Notes: a model not told the origin generated them from the sequence alone. 64,000 bases of DNA from Anniella stebbinsi (GCA_029215795.1 JARDYH010000001.1:226861654-226925653), one strand, 5' to 3'; counted from the first letter of the stretch, positions 10,830-23,499 are shown. Numbers and translations are program-made.

Positions 10830-11115
10830 TAGGGTGACCAGATGGAAAGGAGGACATGGCTCCTGTATCTTTAACAGTTGTACAGAAAAGGGAATTTCAG
10901 CAGGTGTCATTTGTATGCATACAGCACCTGGTGAAATTCCCTCTTCATCACAACAGTTAAAGTTGCAGGAGTATAGCTAGAATGATCAGATACAAAAGAC
11001 GGCAGGGCTCCTGCAGTTTTAACAGTTGTGACGAGAGGGAATTTCACCAGGTGCTGCATGCATACAACTGTTAAAGATACAGGAGCCCTGTCCTCCTTTT
11101 CATATAGTCACCCTA
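10830..11115. repeat. Foldback MITE family F1
   Basis: It starts TAGGGTGACCAGATGGAAAG and ends CTTTTCATATAGTCACCCTA. The centre around 'gtatagctagaatgatcag' joins the two mirrored halves; part of the right half is deleted. Confidence 0.82.
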
Positions 11116-11327
11116 CTTTTAAAGCCCGTTGAAGATAATTTCCAGCAAGTAAAACATGGAGCAATTGTGGTTTTCTTTTGTAAATACATCTTTATTTCAT
11201 GGAGCAATTGTGTTAACGAATTGGATTATACTGTTTTTTGAATCATTTGCATTAGTGAGTACTGAGGCTACAATGGAAAAGAGAGAACAAGTTTCAGGAT
11301 GTAACGAACTATAAAGTTTCAGAGAAT

Positions 11328-11700
11328 CATCAGATGGGGGGAAATCACGTTTCCCTACCATCACTTTGCCTCCTGCTGCGCCCCACAATAGGATGAGCAG
11401 CTTCCTCTTTCTTCATACAGGGAAGAAAGAGGAAGCAAGTAGCGAGAACGTGGCCCATTCAGTGAGCGTTTTTATCGCGATGCTTCTCCTGCACACAGCA
11501 GGAAATGGCGGCAAGTTTTGTTACAGCCCAAAAAATTGGATTTTCCAGGAATTTTTTCAATGTGTGTAACAAAAAAAAAACAAGCAGAAGAACCCAGAGA
11601 TGCACGGACCTCTCTTTTCCATTGGATTATATTGGATGTTCTCCAGTATTGTCTGACTCGGAGGACTAGGGATAGCCATCTAAGCAAGGATAAATAGGGG
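11328..11700. repeat. MITE with 'catcagatgggg' end, right end unclear
   Basis: Same order of motifs as 8797-9118 ('cagatggggggaaat', 'cctctttcttcatacaggg', 'cctgcacacagcaggaaatgg', 'aattggattttc'). The right terminal repeat is not evident. Confidence 0.65.
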
Positions 11701-11737
11701 AAACATTTTGGATTCATGAATAGAGTTATGAATGTTA

Positions 11738-12294
11738 GGACCTTTCTACACCAATGGGTGGAGAGGGAGGGAAGGGAGACAATCCCGGATATACCTGCTT
11801 CCAGGATCTTCCCCCTCTTTCCATATTAGTAAGTGCGATGACCTGGCTTCCTCCCAAGCTGTCGCACAGTCACGCCTGCCATTCCCCCCCCCAAAGGATC
11901 CGAGAGGAGTGCACTTGCGCTCCAACGAAAAGGTATTTTTTTAAAAAATATATATAACCCCTGAAATTGCCCACCCCACCCCACCCTCCTAGGGATGATG
12001 GACTTGCTTCCCCCCTCCTTGATGGGCACAGAGCCGTGCAGCGTGGCTCCATGCCCATTTCTAGTGCCCGCTTACCTGCGAATAAGCAGGCACCAGGCAG
12101 GATGGGCGCCCATACCTCCCGCAGTCTCGGGATGTTCCCAGGACTGCAGGAGGAATTGGCTTTTCCCAGGGCTCCCTTATCCCGGGGAAAACCCATGCCC
12201 GTCCCCCCCCCCTCTGGAGTCATTGTGCGTCATTTGCATGCACAGGGAAGACCCAGGGACAGTACTGCAAAAAATGGCTGGTGTAGAAACGGCC
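11738..12294. mobile_element. PIF/Harbinger-like MITE, copy 1 (557 bp)
   Basis: The ends GGACCTTTCTACACCA and (reverse complement of the right end) GGCCGTTTCTACACCAGCC are inverted repeats. TTA is duplicated at 11735-11737 and 12295-12297, the TWA duplication typical of PIF/Harbinger elements. Shares interior motifs with 49335-49838 (opposite orientation) and resembles 62475-63025. Confidence 0.82.
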
Positions 12295-12681
12295 TTAGTT
12301 TCCATGTCCATTTTCTGAAAGTCTTTAGCAGGTTCTCTTTTAAGATACACAACCATTCTAACATGGCAGTAACTGTAAAATCCTCAATTTTGGGTGAGGG
12401 GAACTGATAGTAGCAATGAAAGTATTCCATGGGTAGTTGACTGGGGGGTAATTCCAAGCAGGGAATAGAGCTATAGAACAGCAACCATTTTAGATGCCAT
12501 TGTAAGAGTTGTACAGTCGAACGAAAGTTCCTTTGTTGAATGCCTAGTCTCCTGTCCATCATTTATAAAGTTTTGAAGAGAAAAAGATTATTAGTGTGAC
12601 TATTTTTTATTAATAAACCTGGTGAAATTTTGGCAACTTAGAACCTCTTGGATATGCCTTTGTATTTGCAAATATCAACCA

Positions 12682-13003
12682 CTAGGGTGATCAGATATAA
12701 TCCAGGTCAGGGCTCATGTAACTTTAACAATTGTAGAGAAAAGGGAATTTCAGCCAGTGTCATTTGTCTGCAATTAGTTCCTGGTGAAATTCCCTCTTCA
12801 TCACAACTGTTAAAGGTGCAGGCACTATACTAGAGTGACCATATACAAAAGAAGGCAGGGCCCCTGCAACTTTAACTGTTGTGATGAAGAGGGAATTTCA
12901 CCAGGAACTAATTGCATACAAACCACACTGGATGAAATTCCCTTTTCTCTACAACAGTTAAAGTTACAGGAGCCCTGACCTGGATTTTATCTGGTCAGCC
13001 TAG
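12682..13003. repeat. Foldback MITE family F1 ('aatccaggtcaggg' subfamily)
   Basis: It starts CTAGGGTGATCAGATATAATC and ends with the mirror TATCTGGTCAGCCTAG. The interior halves are reverse complements. Closest relative in the window is 52493-52806. Confidence 0.84.
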
Positions 13004-13729
13004 TTCTATATACTGCCTTTTTTTAATTAGCAAAATGCAACCTGTGGAAATTGCAATCGGAAATGGATGAAGAATCGGTTCAGTGGCAGAGTTTAATGCT
13101 TTTCCTACCAGTTTCCCACTCCCTGCTGGAGAAAAGGTATGTGGTTGTACTGCCGGGCCTACTATGCCATATCCATCATTGACTGGGCAGGAATCCATTG
13201 CAGACTGTGCAGTTGGTCATGAAACTTTCAAGTGTCATGTATCCTGAATCACACTGTTGCCATTATAAATCTTACGTGTGGCAGGTTTCTTCTGTGCTTG
13301 ACAAACACCACAGAAAATAGATGTAAGAAAAGGATACTAAAACAAAGAGTGAAATGAGTGTAGAGTTGGAACTGGAAGCTGGATTGATAGAGGCCTATGA
13401 GAAGCATTACTCAGAAGAGGCCCATGTTACTATACCACTAAAGGGTTCTTTGACAATGAGTTTCACATTTTTGGCAGGATCAAATATTGTTTTGGAATTT
13501 GTTTTTTGGTTCATCATAGAAGGCAATTCTTTATTGTTTAAATAAAAATAGACAGTTCTGTATTGTACAAACTAAACACTAACCTCATTGTACCAATGCA
13601 AGTTGTTTATTTGCCCTCTGGATTGTATAAGCACAGAGGATATCTCTTCCCAAGTTATAATATTGTGGTTATTATTACTGTTGTCCTGTATGTAACAATA
13701 TGAAAGAACTGATAGATTCAGCCTGAGTG

Positions 13730-14395
13730 GGCTGCACTACCTGGGAGGAACCAGGGGGGTGTCTGAGGCGACGCTTTGCTTGCTGATTTCCCCTAAACCC
13801 CGCAGCATTGCTGCTGCAAGGTGACATCAACAGACTTGTCAGGAGGGAGTGCGGGCTATCCGGCCAGGAAAAACTACAGCACTGTTGTCAGATGGGAGGA
13901 AATGGGGAGGAAATGGAGGGACCGGAAAACCGCAAACCCCCTTTTTTGGGACAACTCCACCCAACTTTGAAAGCCTATAGCAGTGTAGATGCACTGCTAC
14001 AGTTCATTTAATTTCTTCATCACTTTCCTTACTTTCTTCATTACTGCCCTTACTGTCCCTGGAGTTTCACATCGCCATGGCGACCATTGCTCTAGGCTTG
14101 TCAAGCCTGTCCCCTTCCCCCTGCCTTGCATTCCCGGGCCTATCCTGCCCTGGGATCTGCCCCTGGTACTCCCACTTTCTAAACCTGAACTGAAGCCACC
14201 ACTGACAGACGAAGGAACAACAGTGGTGACACCTTAGCAATGGGAAAAGTCGCGGTAAATCAACATTAAGAAAAAGTGCAGTTTCGCTGGGGAAAGCCCG
14301 ATGTGGCTGCGACTTGGCGGCTGCATCATATAAACGATGATGCACAAATGCACAGCCACGACAGGGTATTTAGAACATATAGACAAGCCCCAGGA
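13730..14395. repeat. GC-rich unclassified repeat, copy 2
   Basis: Shares 'tgcagtttcgctggggaaagccc', 'gtggctgcga', 'gcacagccacg' and 'atatagacaagcccc' with the copies at 3590-4010 and 42200-42575, in the same order. Autonomous partner unknown. Confidence 0.5.
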
Positions 14396-14801
14396 AGTAG
14401 TTAAGGCTGGCTTTGATATAGCATGATTGATTATACATTCTTAAAAGCTGATTAGTCTCTTCAAATGGAATATTGGGGTTCACTAGGTGGATGGGGATAA
14501 TGCTGCAACTGGCACCACATTCTAATTGTAATGATAATGCTTTCTCCATATTTAAAGCCATTTCATTCTGAGAACATACCTACCACTATGTGCAATTCTG
14601 TTTAACTAGTCATAGAAAAATGCTGTCAAAATATTCGTTTAAAATCTTCTCGGGGACTAAATATTTGAGGAAATGAAATTATGGGTCATGAAATGTCCCT
14701 GATCAGTACTGGTTTCACTGAATTATTTTGCAAGTCACCCAGCCCCAACCAGTGCCATTTTTATTGGCTGGGTCAGCTGCCTGGTCCAACCCCCATCTAC
14801 A

Positions 14802-14825
14802 TGCTGCTGCTGCTGCTGCTGCTGC
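14802..14825. repeat. (TGC)8 trinucleotide repeat
   Basis: Eight uninterrupted TGC units. On the - strand they read as a CAG run inside an open frame that I do not consider a gene. Confidence 0.95.
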
Positions 14826-16015
14826 TCAATGGCCTGTGCCTTACCTGCCATCCATCCTAACCCCCTCCTCCTAATCCAATTGGTATGGCTAGGTTCCTGG
14901 GAACACAGGATTCTGCTCCTTTTAAAAATTATTATATCCTGTGTCTCAGCAGGATTGCCTGGCATGGTCGGCCTCCAAGTAAGTCCCCCTTGTTTCCCAA
15001 CCAGGGAGAAGGCAATCTGCACTTGCACACTGTTGCACACATGCAGTGCAAAAAGCACACATGCGATACAAAAATACATAAGGATGTTCAAGCGGGCAGC
15101 TGCATAATCAGCCGTGTCAGAGACAAACCAGCAATAACTGTGCCAGCAAGCACTCCCTGATGGTGGAGTGGGGGGAAAAGATAGTTTGAATATATCTCCC
15201 ACCACCACCATCAGGAAGCAGCAAGGCAGCAATACGCCCAACCAGCGATTCCTACCACCACTGCATGTAGCTAAATCTGATTGGCTACATGACATCACCA
15301 TGAAGCCTTTCAGAATATGGACAATTCTACTGGCCCTCACTTTGATTGGCTTCTCACTGACTGCATGACGACGTAATATAATTACATTGCCCATGTGATC
15401 ACGAAACCACATTCCCTACAGTGGTTCCAAAGTGCTTCATATTCCGTTAACGGATATGAAAGAAAGATCCCAGTGACAGAATACTTCAAGTTGTCTGATA
15501 CAACTAAGTACCAGCAGTACACTTACTGTGCTGTAATATGGTTGTGTAGAGAGAATTCAAGATCCTAGCACAACAAAACACTAAAATTATAGGACAGTTT
15601 GTGACAGATTCAAGTGAAACCGTTTTTGTACAAAAAAAACCCCTGATTTATTTTAATAAAAAGTATGTTTCTATGATGTGTAATAATCCTTTTTGTTTCT
15701 TTTAAATACACAAAAATTAATATGATTTTTTAAAAAATCTTTAGAATAAAGAATTGCCTACAAATAAAAGGTACAATGTAAACACCAAGGAGGAAATGTG
15801 CCTATAAAAAGGTACATGCACAAATCACATTATATAAAACATATCTGCTCACTTTTATAAATATGTACATCCTTGTTCAAAAATTAGGAATTAACAGTCA
15901 CACATGTCTATTTAGAAATAAGCCTCAATGAGACATATTCCATGGGATTAAAACCTAAGGCACCATTCTCTCAGTTCATATATAGATGTGGATTAATCTC
16001 TGAGCTGTTTACATT

Positions 16016-16147
16016 GGGTTGGATCTAGATTCTGTCATGCTTAGAGTAGACCGATTGAAATTAATGAGATCTAATTGTGATGGTTAATTTAATTTCCATT
16101 GATTTCAGTGGGTCTACTCAGAACATGACAAAGTCTGGATCCAACCC
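16016..16147. repeat. Short palindromic MITE ('ggatccaaccc' family)
   Basis: The ends GGGTTGGATCTAGA and TCTGGATCCAACCC are inverted repeats. ATT flanks both sides. The centre is a mirrored 'aattaatgagatc' and 'ccattgatttcag' region. Confidence 0.75.
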
Positions 16148-17980
16148 ATTGCATAGTACATATTTAAAATTCACAGCGGATAAATCCATTCAAAAAGCCA
16201 TTGCATAAGTTTTTTTCACTGGGTACTAATTCAGATTAAAAACAACAAGAAACCACACGTATTAAAATCAAATGAATGAATTTGAACTCCAGGAACGAAA
16301 CATGCACAGGACTCTTCATTTAACTACATCTGGATGAATTTTTATTACAAACTGGGCAGTAGATAATAATGACAAAGCTTCAGATTTTGAACATTAATGC
16401 ACCTGCTTTGTGCTGTTCCAGTCACCTGTAGTAACATTCAAGTTTCTTTAATGGGCTAGGTAGTAATTTCCTTGTAGAGCATGTGAGCACAATTACAGTG
16501 CTATGTCCTGCTCATCATAATCTTAGTATGGCCACAATTTTCTATGCTGAAGTTGTTTTTTTAAAAAAGTCTACAGATTATTATTCTTATGCACCTTGCA
16601 TTGTCAAGAGTTAAATCTATGCATGCCAACAAAACAGATGGTAACTTATGTCTGCTTCTAAAATAGTTACTGAAGCCAGGATATAAGATTCACTGCAAAT
16701 GGTAGATACCCTTTATTTGAAGACGTTTCCATTTGCATCTTTGAACTAGAAAAAAAAATCCAGATTGTAACTCCCATTCTGACATTTTGCTTGGGAATAT
16801 TAAGATGGAGAATGACCCAGGTACTCATTCGTATGTGCTGGGTCCAGAAGATGTAATCTTGATCAGAATGTAGTTGTGAAGTTTTCTGTATACTTAGCCA
16901 AGGCGGTTCTCGTTTCTGCAAGAACAGGCTGGTGGGTACAGTCTTTTTGTGCTTCCCAATCCTGCAATGCTTTTCGTGCCAAGTGTTCACAGGGAACAAC
17001 AAGCAAGGTGCTTTTTAAAGCATAAGCTAAACCAATACCGAAGCAAAGATTTTGCACGCGTGTAGAATGAGAGTGCATCTGGCGTGATGGGGAATGCAAT
17101 GTGACCGTGACATATGGCCACTCTGTGCCTGGTAAATGACAAATGATGGAATGTCAGAACACAGAATGTAATGAAATTCATGACCTTGATAAAACATGAG
17201 TTCGCAGACAACATCTGTGTAATTCTTCTGATAGTGACTGCAGGGTAGCTACACTGAAGGATGACAAAGGGGATAGGGGAGGAAATCAGGAAGACAGTTG
17301 GGAATGAAGCTGACTGTGAAGTCTGTTAGGCAAATCAATATTTTGGCAGGTTCAGCTTGTCAAACGTTGTTTGCATTGATACATGATGTGACGGTAACAT
17401 TATACAGAGGCCCTCTTGGACATAAAACAGACTTGTAACAGGCTGTAAACATTATGGACGATGAAAGCTTGGCTGTCATCTAAGCTTGTACAGTGAGGTA
17501 CAAATTCAGTACAATGCTCTGAGATGGAGGATGCTATCCGGAATGGCCCTGCTGCCTTGGTGGATTCAGCAGACAATGGCCGCATGAAGCTGATGCACTC
17601 TTTCAGTAAATCAATGGTCCCATGCCAGCTGCTTTGAAATAAATGGACTGAGGACTGCAGCTCAAGGTCTCAGTCCTGCAAAATGACAAAAGCTATTTAA
17701 TGGGAATTTACCATTCTCAAACAACAAAGAACCAAGAGGATTTGACATGTTTTCCTTCATGAGTTTGGCCTACGCGTGGAGGGGGAGGTGGGACTGTGAT
17801 CTGCTGGCCCCACTTCCAAATTGTGCACATTTAGCAGAACATCTAAAAAGGAATGCCCTTACTCATATACAGTAATATATGTCTAGGCTGCTTACATGCT
17901 TGGGAATCCCAACCACACCCTAGTACCAATCCCTGAACTGGGAATTCCCAGTTGCAGGGATTATCTACAGTTGTTTGTGC

Positions 17981-18112
17981 AGCGTTCCCCACTCTAGTAC
18001 CCACTAGATATGTTGAACTGGAATTCTCATAATTCCCAATCAGCATTGGCATGCCAGTTGGGAATTATGGGTGTTGCAATCCAACACATCTGGAGGAAAG
18101 CAGGGTGGAAAG
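17981..18112. repeat. Palindromic hAT-like MITE
   Basis: Arms 'cgttccccactctagtac' and 'aaagcagggtggaaagg' are mirrored, with 'gggaattatgggtgttgcaa' in the right arm. A partial relative follows at 18195-18280. Confidence 0.7.
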
Positions 18113-18118
18113 GCTATG

Positions 18119-18175
18119 TTTCAGACATCACACTGAACACATAGGAGTCCCATGTGTTCAGTGGGATGTCTGAAA
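18119..18175. repeat. Near-perfect 28-bp inverted repeat with a 1-nt loop
   Basis: 18119-18146 and 18148-18175 are reverse complements at 26 of 28 positions, separated by a single G. It lies between two partial copies of the 'aactcccat' MITE. Confidence 0.9.
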
Positions 18176-18519
18176 AGGAGCTCCTACACACAAACCCATC
18201 CTTCTCCACCCTGCTGCCCTCCAGATGTGTTGGAGTGCAATGGCCATGCTGACTGGGAATTGTGGGCGTTGCAGTCACATCAACTCCCCTTGCATATGTA
18301 GGCTAAACCCACGAGGAAAAAACGTTTGCAATGTCCCATTGAACACATAGACATTATGGGCCAGGGTGCAATCTCATTCTCCCCTGTACACATAGAAAAC
18401 AATGGGTGGAAGAATACATCTGTAAGTCCCTATAGTGCTGTCAATGGCTTCATACTGAATCTGCTGCTGGATTGTGCACCTTCATATTGCAGGTGAACTA
18501 AATGATTCCCCCAACACGA

Positions 18520-18538
18520 AACACCCCCCCCCCCCCCG
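18520..18538. repeat. Poly-C tract
   Basis: Uninterrupted C run of about fifteen bases. Confidence 0.9.
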
Positions 18539-19390
18539 CACCTCTTCGTATACAGGAAGACATGCACATTTTGCATATGTTGGGCACACAGAAACCACTT
18601 GCAGTCTTCTTAGGAGAAGGGCAAACTATTTCGTTGGGGCGGGGAGAGTTTCAAGACAAGATCCAAAGGTTTGCTCTTGGATAAATTCAAAGTTAATTTG
18701 CCTAAAAGTGTGTTTTTAAGAGCATTAGTTAGAATTTCTTCTTAAATGTCAGACAGATGTGTACCCCTGGGGAATAATCACGATTTGACAAAGGCTGGGG
18801 AGGGGCTAAGTTACACCCATTCTTAAATAGCGTCACTATCAGGGAGATGTTTTGTTTGATATTACGTGACAGAGCATCTCAGCCCTATGATCCTGCAGCT
18901 GGAATTAGTAAAACCCAACAGCAGATGTACCAGGTGGTACTGCTGAATGTGTGCTTCATCTTTTACTCTGCAGCAGCTGCAATTTACTGCTCTGCGGTAA
19001 GGTTGCATATTTAGGCTTTTGAGAAACCACTGTGTCAAATGGAATCAGACTACTACGTACCACATAGTGGCTGTTGAAAGAACTTAGTCAAAGGGAACCA
19101 GCTGTTTGGTGTGAGCCAGCCATCTATAGCCATGCAGTAATTGAAGGGTGAGTGCTATCCCTCACATCCCTGTGCTTCCAAGCAGTTTCATGCACATGGT
19201 AATGCTAGGATCCCTGTGTGGCTGGAGGTTACAGATAACCAGATTTTCATGCAATAGGGATTAGTATGTGGGAAGTCCTAAAGTGGCTACCATGAGATAA
19301 GCAGCTGTACAGTTCTTCCACACAAAGAGTGGTTTGGGGCAGTGACAAGAAAAGTTGTTACTATTGCCCACTGGGGTTGAAATGGCTCCT

Positions 19391-19396
19391 TTTATT
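19391..19396 (-). promoter_or_regulatory. GALNT5: Candidate GALNT5 polyadenylation signal
   Basis: TTTATT on the + strand is AATAAA on the gene strand, about 1.17 kb past the stop codon. It is the first canonical hexamer I see on that strand. Further candidates lie farther on (15647-15652). Confidence 0.35.
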
Positions 19397-20096
19397 TCTT
19401 TTCAGCAACCAGCTATAATAGGCTCATCAGTATATATAACACCCCTCTGCATTCACACTGCTGAAGTACCATTGTTCACATATAGCTACTCTAATGTCAT
19501 CACTGTATAAGCCCTATTCCGGCATGTGGTTCCCAATGTGCAAAGGGGAACAAGCAGGGCTAGCATCAGCCCCTCAATGACAACAAGCACTTGGCCATGC
19601 TCTGAAGACAACATAGGGCCAGTGTCCATCTGAAGGGTTTCCAACACTGGTACCAAACACCTAAATAGGACTATAATGAAAGAGGTTTCAATGGAAATAC
19701 AAGATCCAGTCTTTTAAGGCCGGCAATCCTGCCTCATTTCTGCCAGGGATCTGTTCATTCTGCTCTATATGCCCTATGTATGGAAAATCTGAAGATGTTG
19801 TTCAGGTGGCTCCAATTTCAAGGATCTGGCATAGAGAGACAGCATTTTGGTCCCCCACAACCTGGAAGTTTCAGCCCGAGCAAGCGTCTTACCTGCTTGC
19901 CCTGTAAAGCATTTTCAATCCCATTTGTTTTCTATAATAAAGCCAAATTTTTGCCATGACCTTGGAAGTATAGGTTGGGGAGTCACCAGGCAGCCCGCAA
20001 TCAATCCAACTTGACAGCTGCCAGTTCCTATGCTCGGGCCATGCATTTTGGGATGGAGCTTTTAGATATGTATGTCTACAAGGCTCCCCAAAGACA

Positions 20097-20101
<5 letters not shown>

Positions 20102-20130
<29 letters not shown>
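20102..20130. repeat. (GA)n microsatellite
   Basis: Twenty-nine bases of uninterrupted AG, in the presumed GALNT5 3' UTR. Confidence 0.95.
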
Positions 20131-20132
<2 letters not shown>

Positions 20133-20560
20133 AAGAAACTAAGTAAACTGAAATCTCCATTAAAAAAAAAAGAAAGAAAAAAAAAGAAACCAAAGCCCCA
20201 AATATAGCTGTGATGAGTCCTGCTGATGGTTTTACTCTTTGGTAGGTCAACCACCATAGATCTAGTAGAGAAGAACTTTGGAAGCACTTCCTTCCTCCCA
20301 CCCTCCAAAATTCCCCTCCTGCCAGATTCCTTCCAAGTGCCCCTAGAGGTGACACGCCTGGCTTGCATTAAGCCAGCTGTGCTCTTCCTCCATCTTCTGA
20401 TCTTTCCATATGCTTCTTTTCAACATTGCCGGGTTTTCATTTGCAGCTTGGAAGTGAGCTGCCAGTTTTGTACTTGATGCCGTCAGGCGTCTCACAGCTG
20501 TCATTCTTGAATTCGCCGATTACAAAGCAGCTCTTGTGTCTGGTTTGCTCATCCTTCTCT

Positions 20561-20701
20561 TCAGTCGGCATAATAATTTCCAAACTGCCACTTCTGATAA
20601 AGACTGGAGGAGGAACAAATGTTTACCCGCAGGGCTTTCTGAGATGGATCCACTTCCAAACATGTGGCCTGCGGAAGGTGTTCTAAAACAATGTGATCCA
20701 T
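20561..20701 (-). CDS. GALNT5: GALNT5 last coding exon (lectin gamma repeat, stop)
   Basis: The acceptor is a pyrimidine tract ending CTTTAG. Forty-six codons precede TGA (20563-20561). It encodes the last beta-trefoil repeat of the lectin domain: HIVLE at the start, a CLE core cysteine, and the QxW-type motif YQKWQF near the end, finishing GNYYAD. The phase-0 entry matches the previous exon's end at HPEF. The ATG that opens the exon is internal. It is separated from the previous exon by an 11.4-kb repeat-filled intron. Confidence 0.93.
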   Translation of the reverse strand: MDHIVLEHLPQATCLEVDPSQKALRVNICSSSSLYQKWQFGNYYAD

Positions 20702-22244
20702 CTAAAGAGAGAAAGAGAGAAAACATTGTGTGCTGAATTGCATATGTGGGCTGAAAAATTGCCAATGATTCAGGTCTAGAGAGGGGTTTGGCAAATTACA
20801 TCCTCTCTAGCCACCTGTATTCAATATGTATAGTTCATTCGAAAGCTGAACGGCAAAGTTGGACAGTATCCAACATATCCACCTGTTCTTGGACCTGAAC
20901 TTTGTTATACTTTCTGTGCTGCAAGGTTTGTTAATTCTTTGAAAATGCAAAGAGCAGAACTCTGGCTGTCTGAATGGTAATTATCATGCACAGGAAATAA
21001 TCCCAGATGGCATTTGCAGTGCAGGATAATTTATGGCAGGAGATGTTGGCTTTCATATTGCATTATTTCTCAGCTGATGAAGTAGAAGGATACTTACCAT
21101 GATGAAAAGTGGGCTGGGTAATTTGTTAATTAAGTCCAAGTGTCGGGATGCAAAATTGGATTATGAAATCATGAGAAGCTCTGAATGAGCAGGAATTGCA
21201 TTATGATTATTTTGCATTTAGACACAACTATCTTTTTCTAATTAGGCAGAGGTTCATTATGACAATGCTACCATTATTCCCAAGGGAAGGAGTAGGCTTA
21301 CTTTGAGAAACATGAGTTAATATTATGGACCGTCACTTGATCCAAATAGCAAATCCTAAAAATAAAATAAAATAAAACAAGGCTCATGATGATATAAGGG
21401 GAAAATAATAGCATCTTGAAATATATGTTACAATGACTGCTTACAATGCTGAACATCCCAGTATAAACACATATAAAATTATATGAATTGCATATACATT
21501 TCCCCATTTCTCAGACATACACGAGTGCTGGCAATCACATTTAAGGGACTATTACACAATGTACTCTTTTTCCTCTACTACTGTAGCATTTCCAATATCC
21601 TACCTAGCACTGCTGCTGGTTCACAGATCTATGTTCATCATTTGATGATTGTAATATCTAATGATGATATGCGTGTGTGAATGGGGCATCAGGCAGTTGA
21701 CATCCCAAACAGAACTCATAATCACTTCAGATATAATGCTTTTCACTGGAGTCAGTTCACACATTCAGCTGCCAGCCATCAAGTGTACAATACTCCTCTA
21801 ATTTGCACATATAGGTTCATTATGATACAATGTCATTGTGCTCAGTGTTTCCCTTTTGTCTGCCACTTGCAAGGCACAGAGAAATGTTAAACGTGACGTC
21901 ACTTTTAAACTGAACATTACTGGGGAAATGCAGTGGGAGGCACAAGATAGCAGCAGCAGCCGTGCATTCCATGTGATGTGTAATTTGGACCTTATGTTAA
22001 TAGGTATATAGTTTGTGTTTAAAACCAAATCAAATTTGGTAGATTTTATTATGTCAGGCAACATTTTCCTTATGTGAATGCCTTTCATATTTCGTTCTGC
22101 TTGTGGCTATAGAGCCCAGAAAGCTAAGGCTATCTCCTTAAATAAATACCCTTAATGACCAGCTGCGGTTTTATTTGCATTTTGTTTCTTTTAAAAATGT
22201 ACAGTTAATTTTATTTTCTTATTCTGTTTTTATTCTTATTCTAT

Positions 22245-22309
22245 TTGTCCACTGCTCCGAAATTCTTGAATGGGGAGTGGTATACAAATATTGTAAATAA
22301 ATAAAACAA
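22245..22309 (+). repeat. LINE 3' end fragment (CR1/L2-like)
   Basis: 'ccactgctccgaaattc' followed by 'ggagtggtatacaaata' and an (AAATA)n tail, a typical amniote LINE 3' terminus. Class from memory. Confidence 0.6.
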
Positions 22310-23099
22310 ATACATTTCCTGAAAGCAAAGGGAACAAACTCCACACTGATTAGCCAGTGGCAAGATAACCTGCTGGCTGAATTTGCCTAGAGCACTTTCT
22401 TTATGCGGCTTTTAGTACATAGTAACTCATCATATAATGCTAACCTTGGTAATTAGTGACACAAATACTGTTTCAGAAAAAAAAATGGACATGTAGTTCA
22501 ATGGATATGTGCCCTGGTATGGTTTTAGCTGAAAAGTTCTTTTCTATTTGCTTGATACCCAGTGATGTACATAGTCAATTTGGAGAGAGATTATATTATG
22601 TCAATATGCCATCCTCAATCCATAATCATTTTTGGAATGATAGAATATTTGTGATTAGTTGACATTTGCTAGAAAGACCCAGGAAACATTTCAAGTATAA
22701 TAATCTCTGAATTTGCTCTCTGTTTCTCAAGGCTATTTCTATTTTCTGAAAATGCCCTTTAGATTCCAAAATGTTTACAGTTTCTAATTTTCCTTACCAC
22801 TATACTCAAGCAAATATAACATGTTAAGTAGCAGCCTATTTATAGGGCAGGCCCAAGACATGTTCATGCCTGAGATGGACAGGAAGCTGAGCAGACTGGC
22901 ACTTGAATCTTACTTCAACGCTGGTGATATATATGCCATCACAACTCAGGGCGGCAGGCTAGTTTATGTGATGTAGTGTATGCTGTGAGGCACATACAAT
23001 ACTGTTCTACAACTCCATGCCACTGCTCTATGCCAGCTGCCTCACTCTATATAATGGTAGAGCTGGTCCTGCCTATCTAAGAAAAAAGGCAGATTGCCA

Positions 23100-23416
23100 T
23101 ACCTGTAACTGTAGTTCTTCGAGTGGTCATCTGTGCATTCATGTATTATGGGCACTGCGCCTGCGCGAAGCCTTGATCCAGGAATCTTCCAAAGCTGAGA
23201 ACAATTTTGGTGGGAACTCTGCCCACCCACCGAGCACTGCATATGCCTGACAGGGGTTCCCGCCCCTCTTTCAGTTCCGAAGACCGCCAAATGTGCCCTC
23301 GAAGCTGAAGGAGGAGACGGCCCGACTTCGGCATCGAAGCTCAATACCGAAGCGGGGATGGTGGGTGGGTTGTGTGAATGCACAGATGACCACTCGAAGA
23401 ACTATGGTTACAGGTA
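23100..23416. repeat. DIRS terminal/internal inverted-repeat block
   Basis: 23100-23141 and 23375-23416 are inverted copies at 40 of 42 positions ('gttcttcgagtggtcatctg' lies in both). Between them is a CpG-bearing 233-bp stretch. This is the expected place for the DIRS 3' repeat and internal complementary region. Confidence 0.8.
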
Positions 23417-23499
23417 AGGCAGCCTGCACTTCTTCTTTGTGGTGTCTGTGCATCACACATTATGGGTGAATAGCAAGCTCACTTACCGGAGGTCAGTAA

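Larger units (their letters stand above)
8700..19390. other. Intergenic interval between the convergent ERMN and GALNT5 genes
   Basis: No host coding exon was recognised. Repeats listed separately fill most of 8797-12300. 13003-13730 and 14400-14730 hold nothing I recognise. 15420-16010 is AT-rich with several AATAAA-like words on both strands (for example 15647-15652 for the - strand). 16150-17970 and 18480-19390 are unique-looking sequence that could include distal GALNT5 3' UTR but shows no feature I can name. Confidence 0.6.

Noticed and set aside
13354..13545. Small + strand frame MSVELELEAGLIEAY...
   Set aside because: No splice or start context and no recognised family; the interval is intergenic between two gene 3' ends.
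14735..15412. 225-codon open frame on the - strand with a Gln run
   Set aside because: The Gln run is the (TGC)8 microsatellite, the rest has no domain, the same span is open in two + frames, and it lies in repeat-like DNA between genes. Treated as chance.
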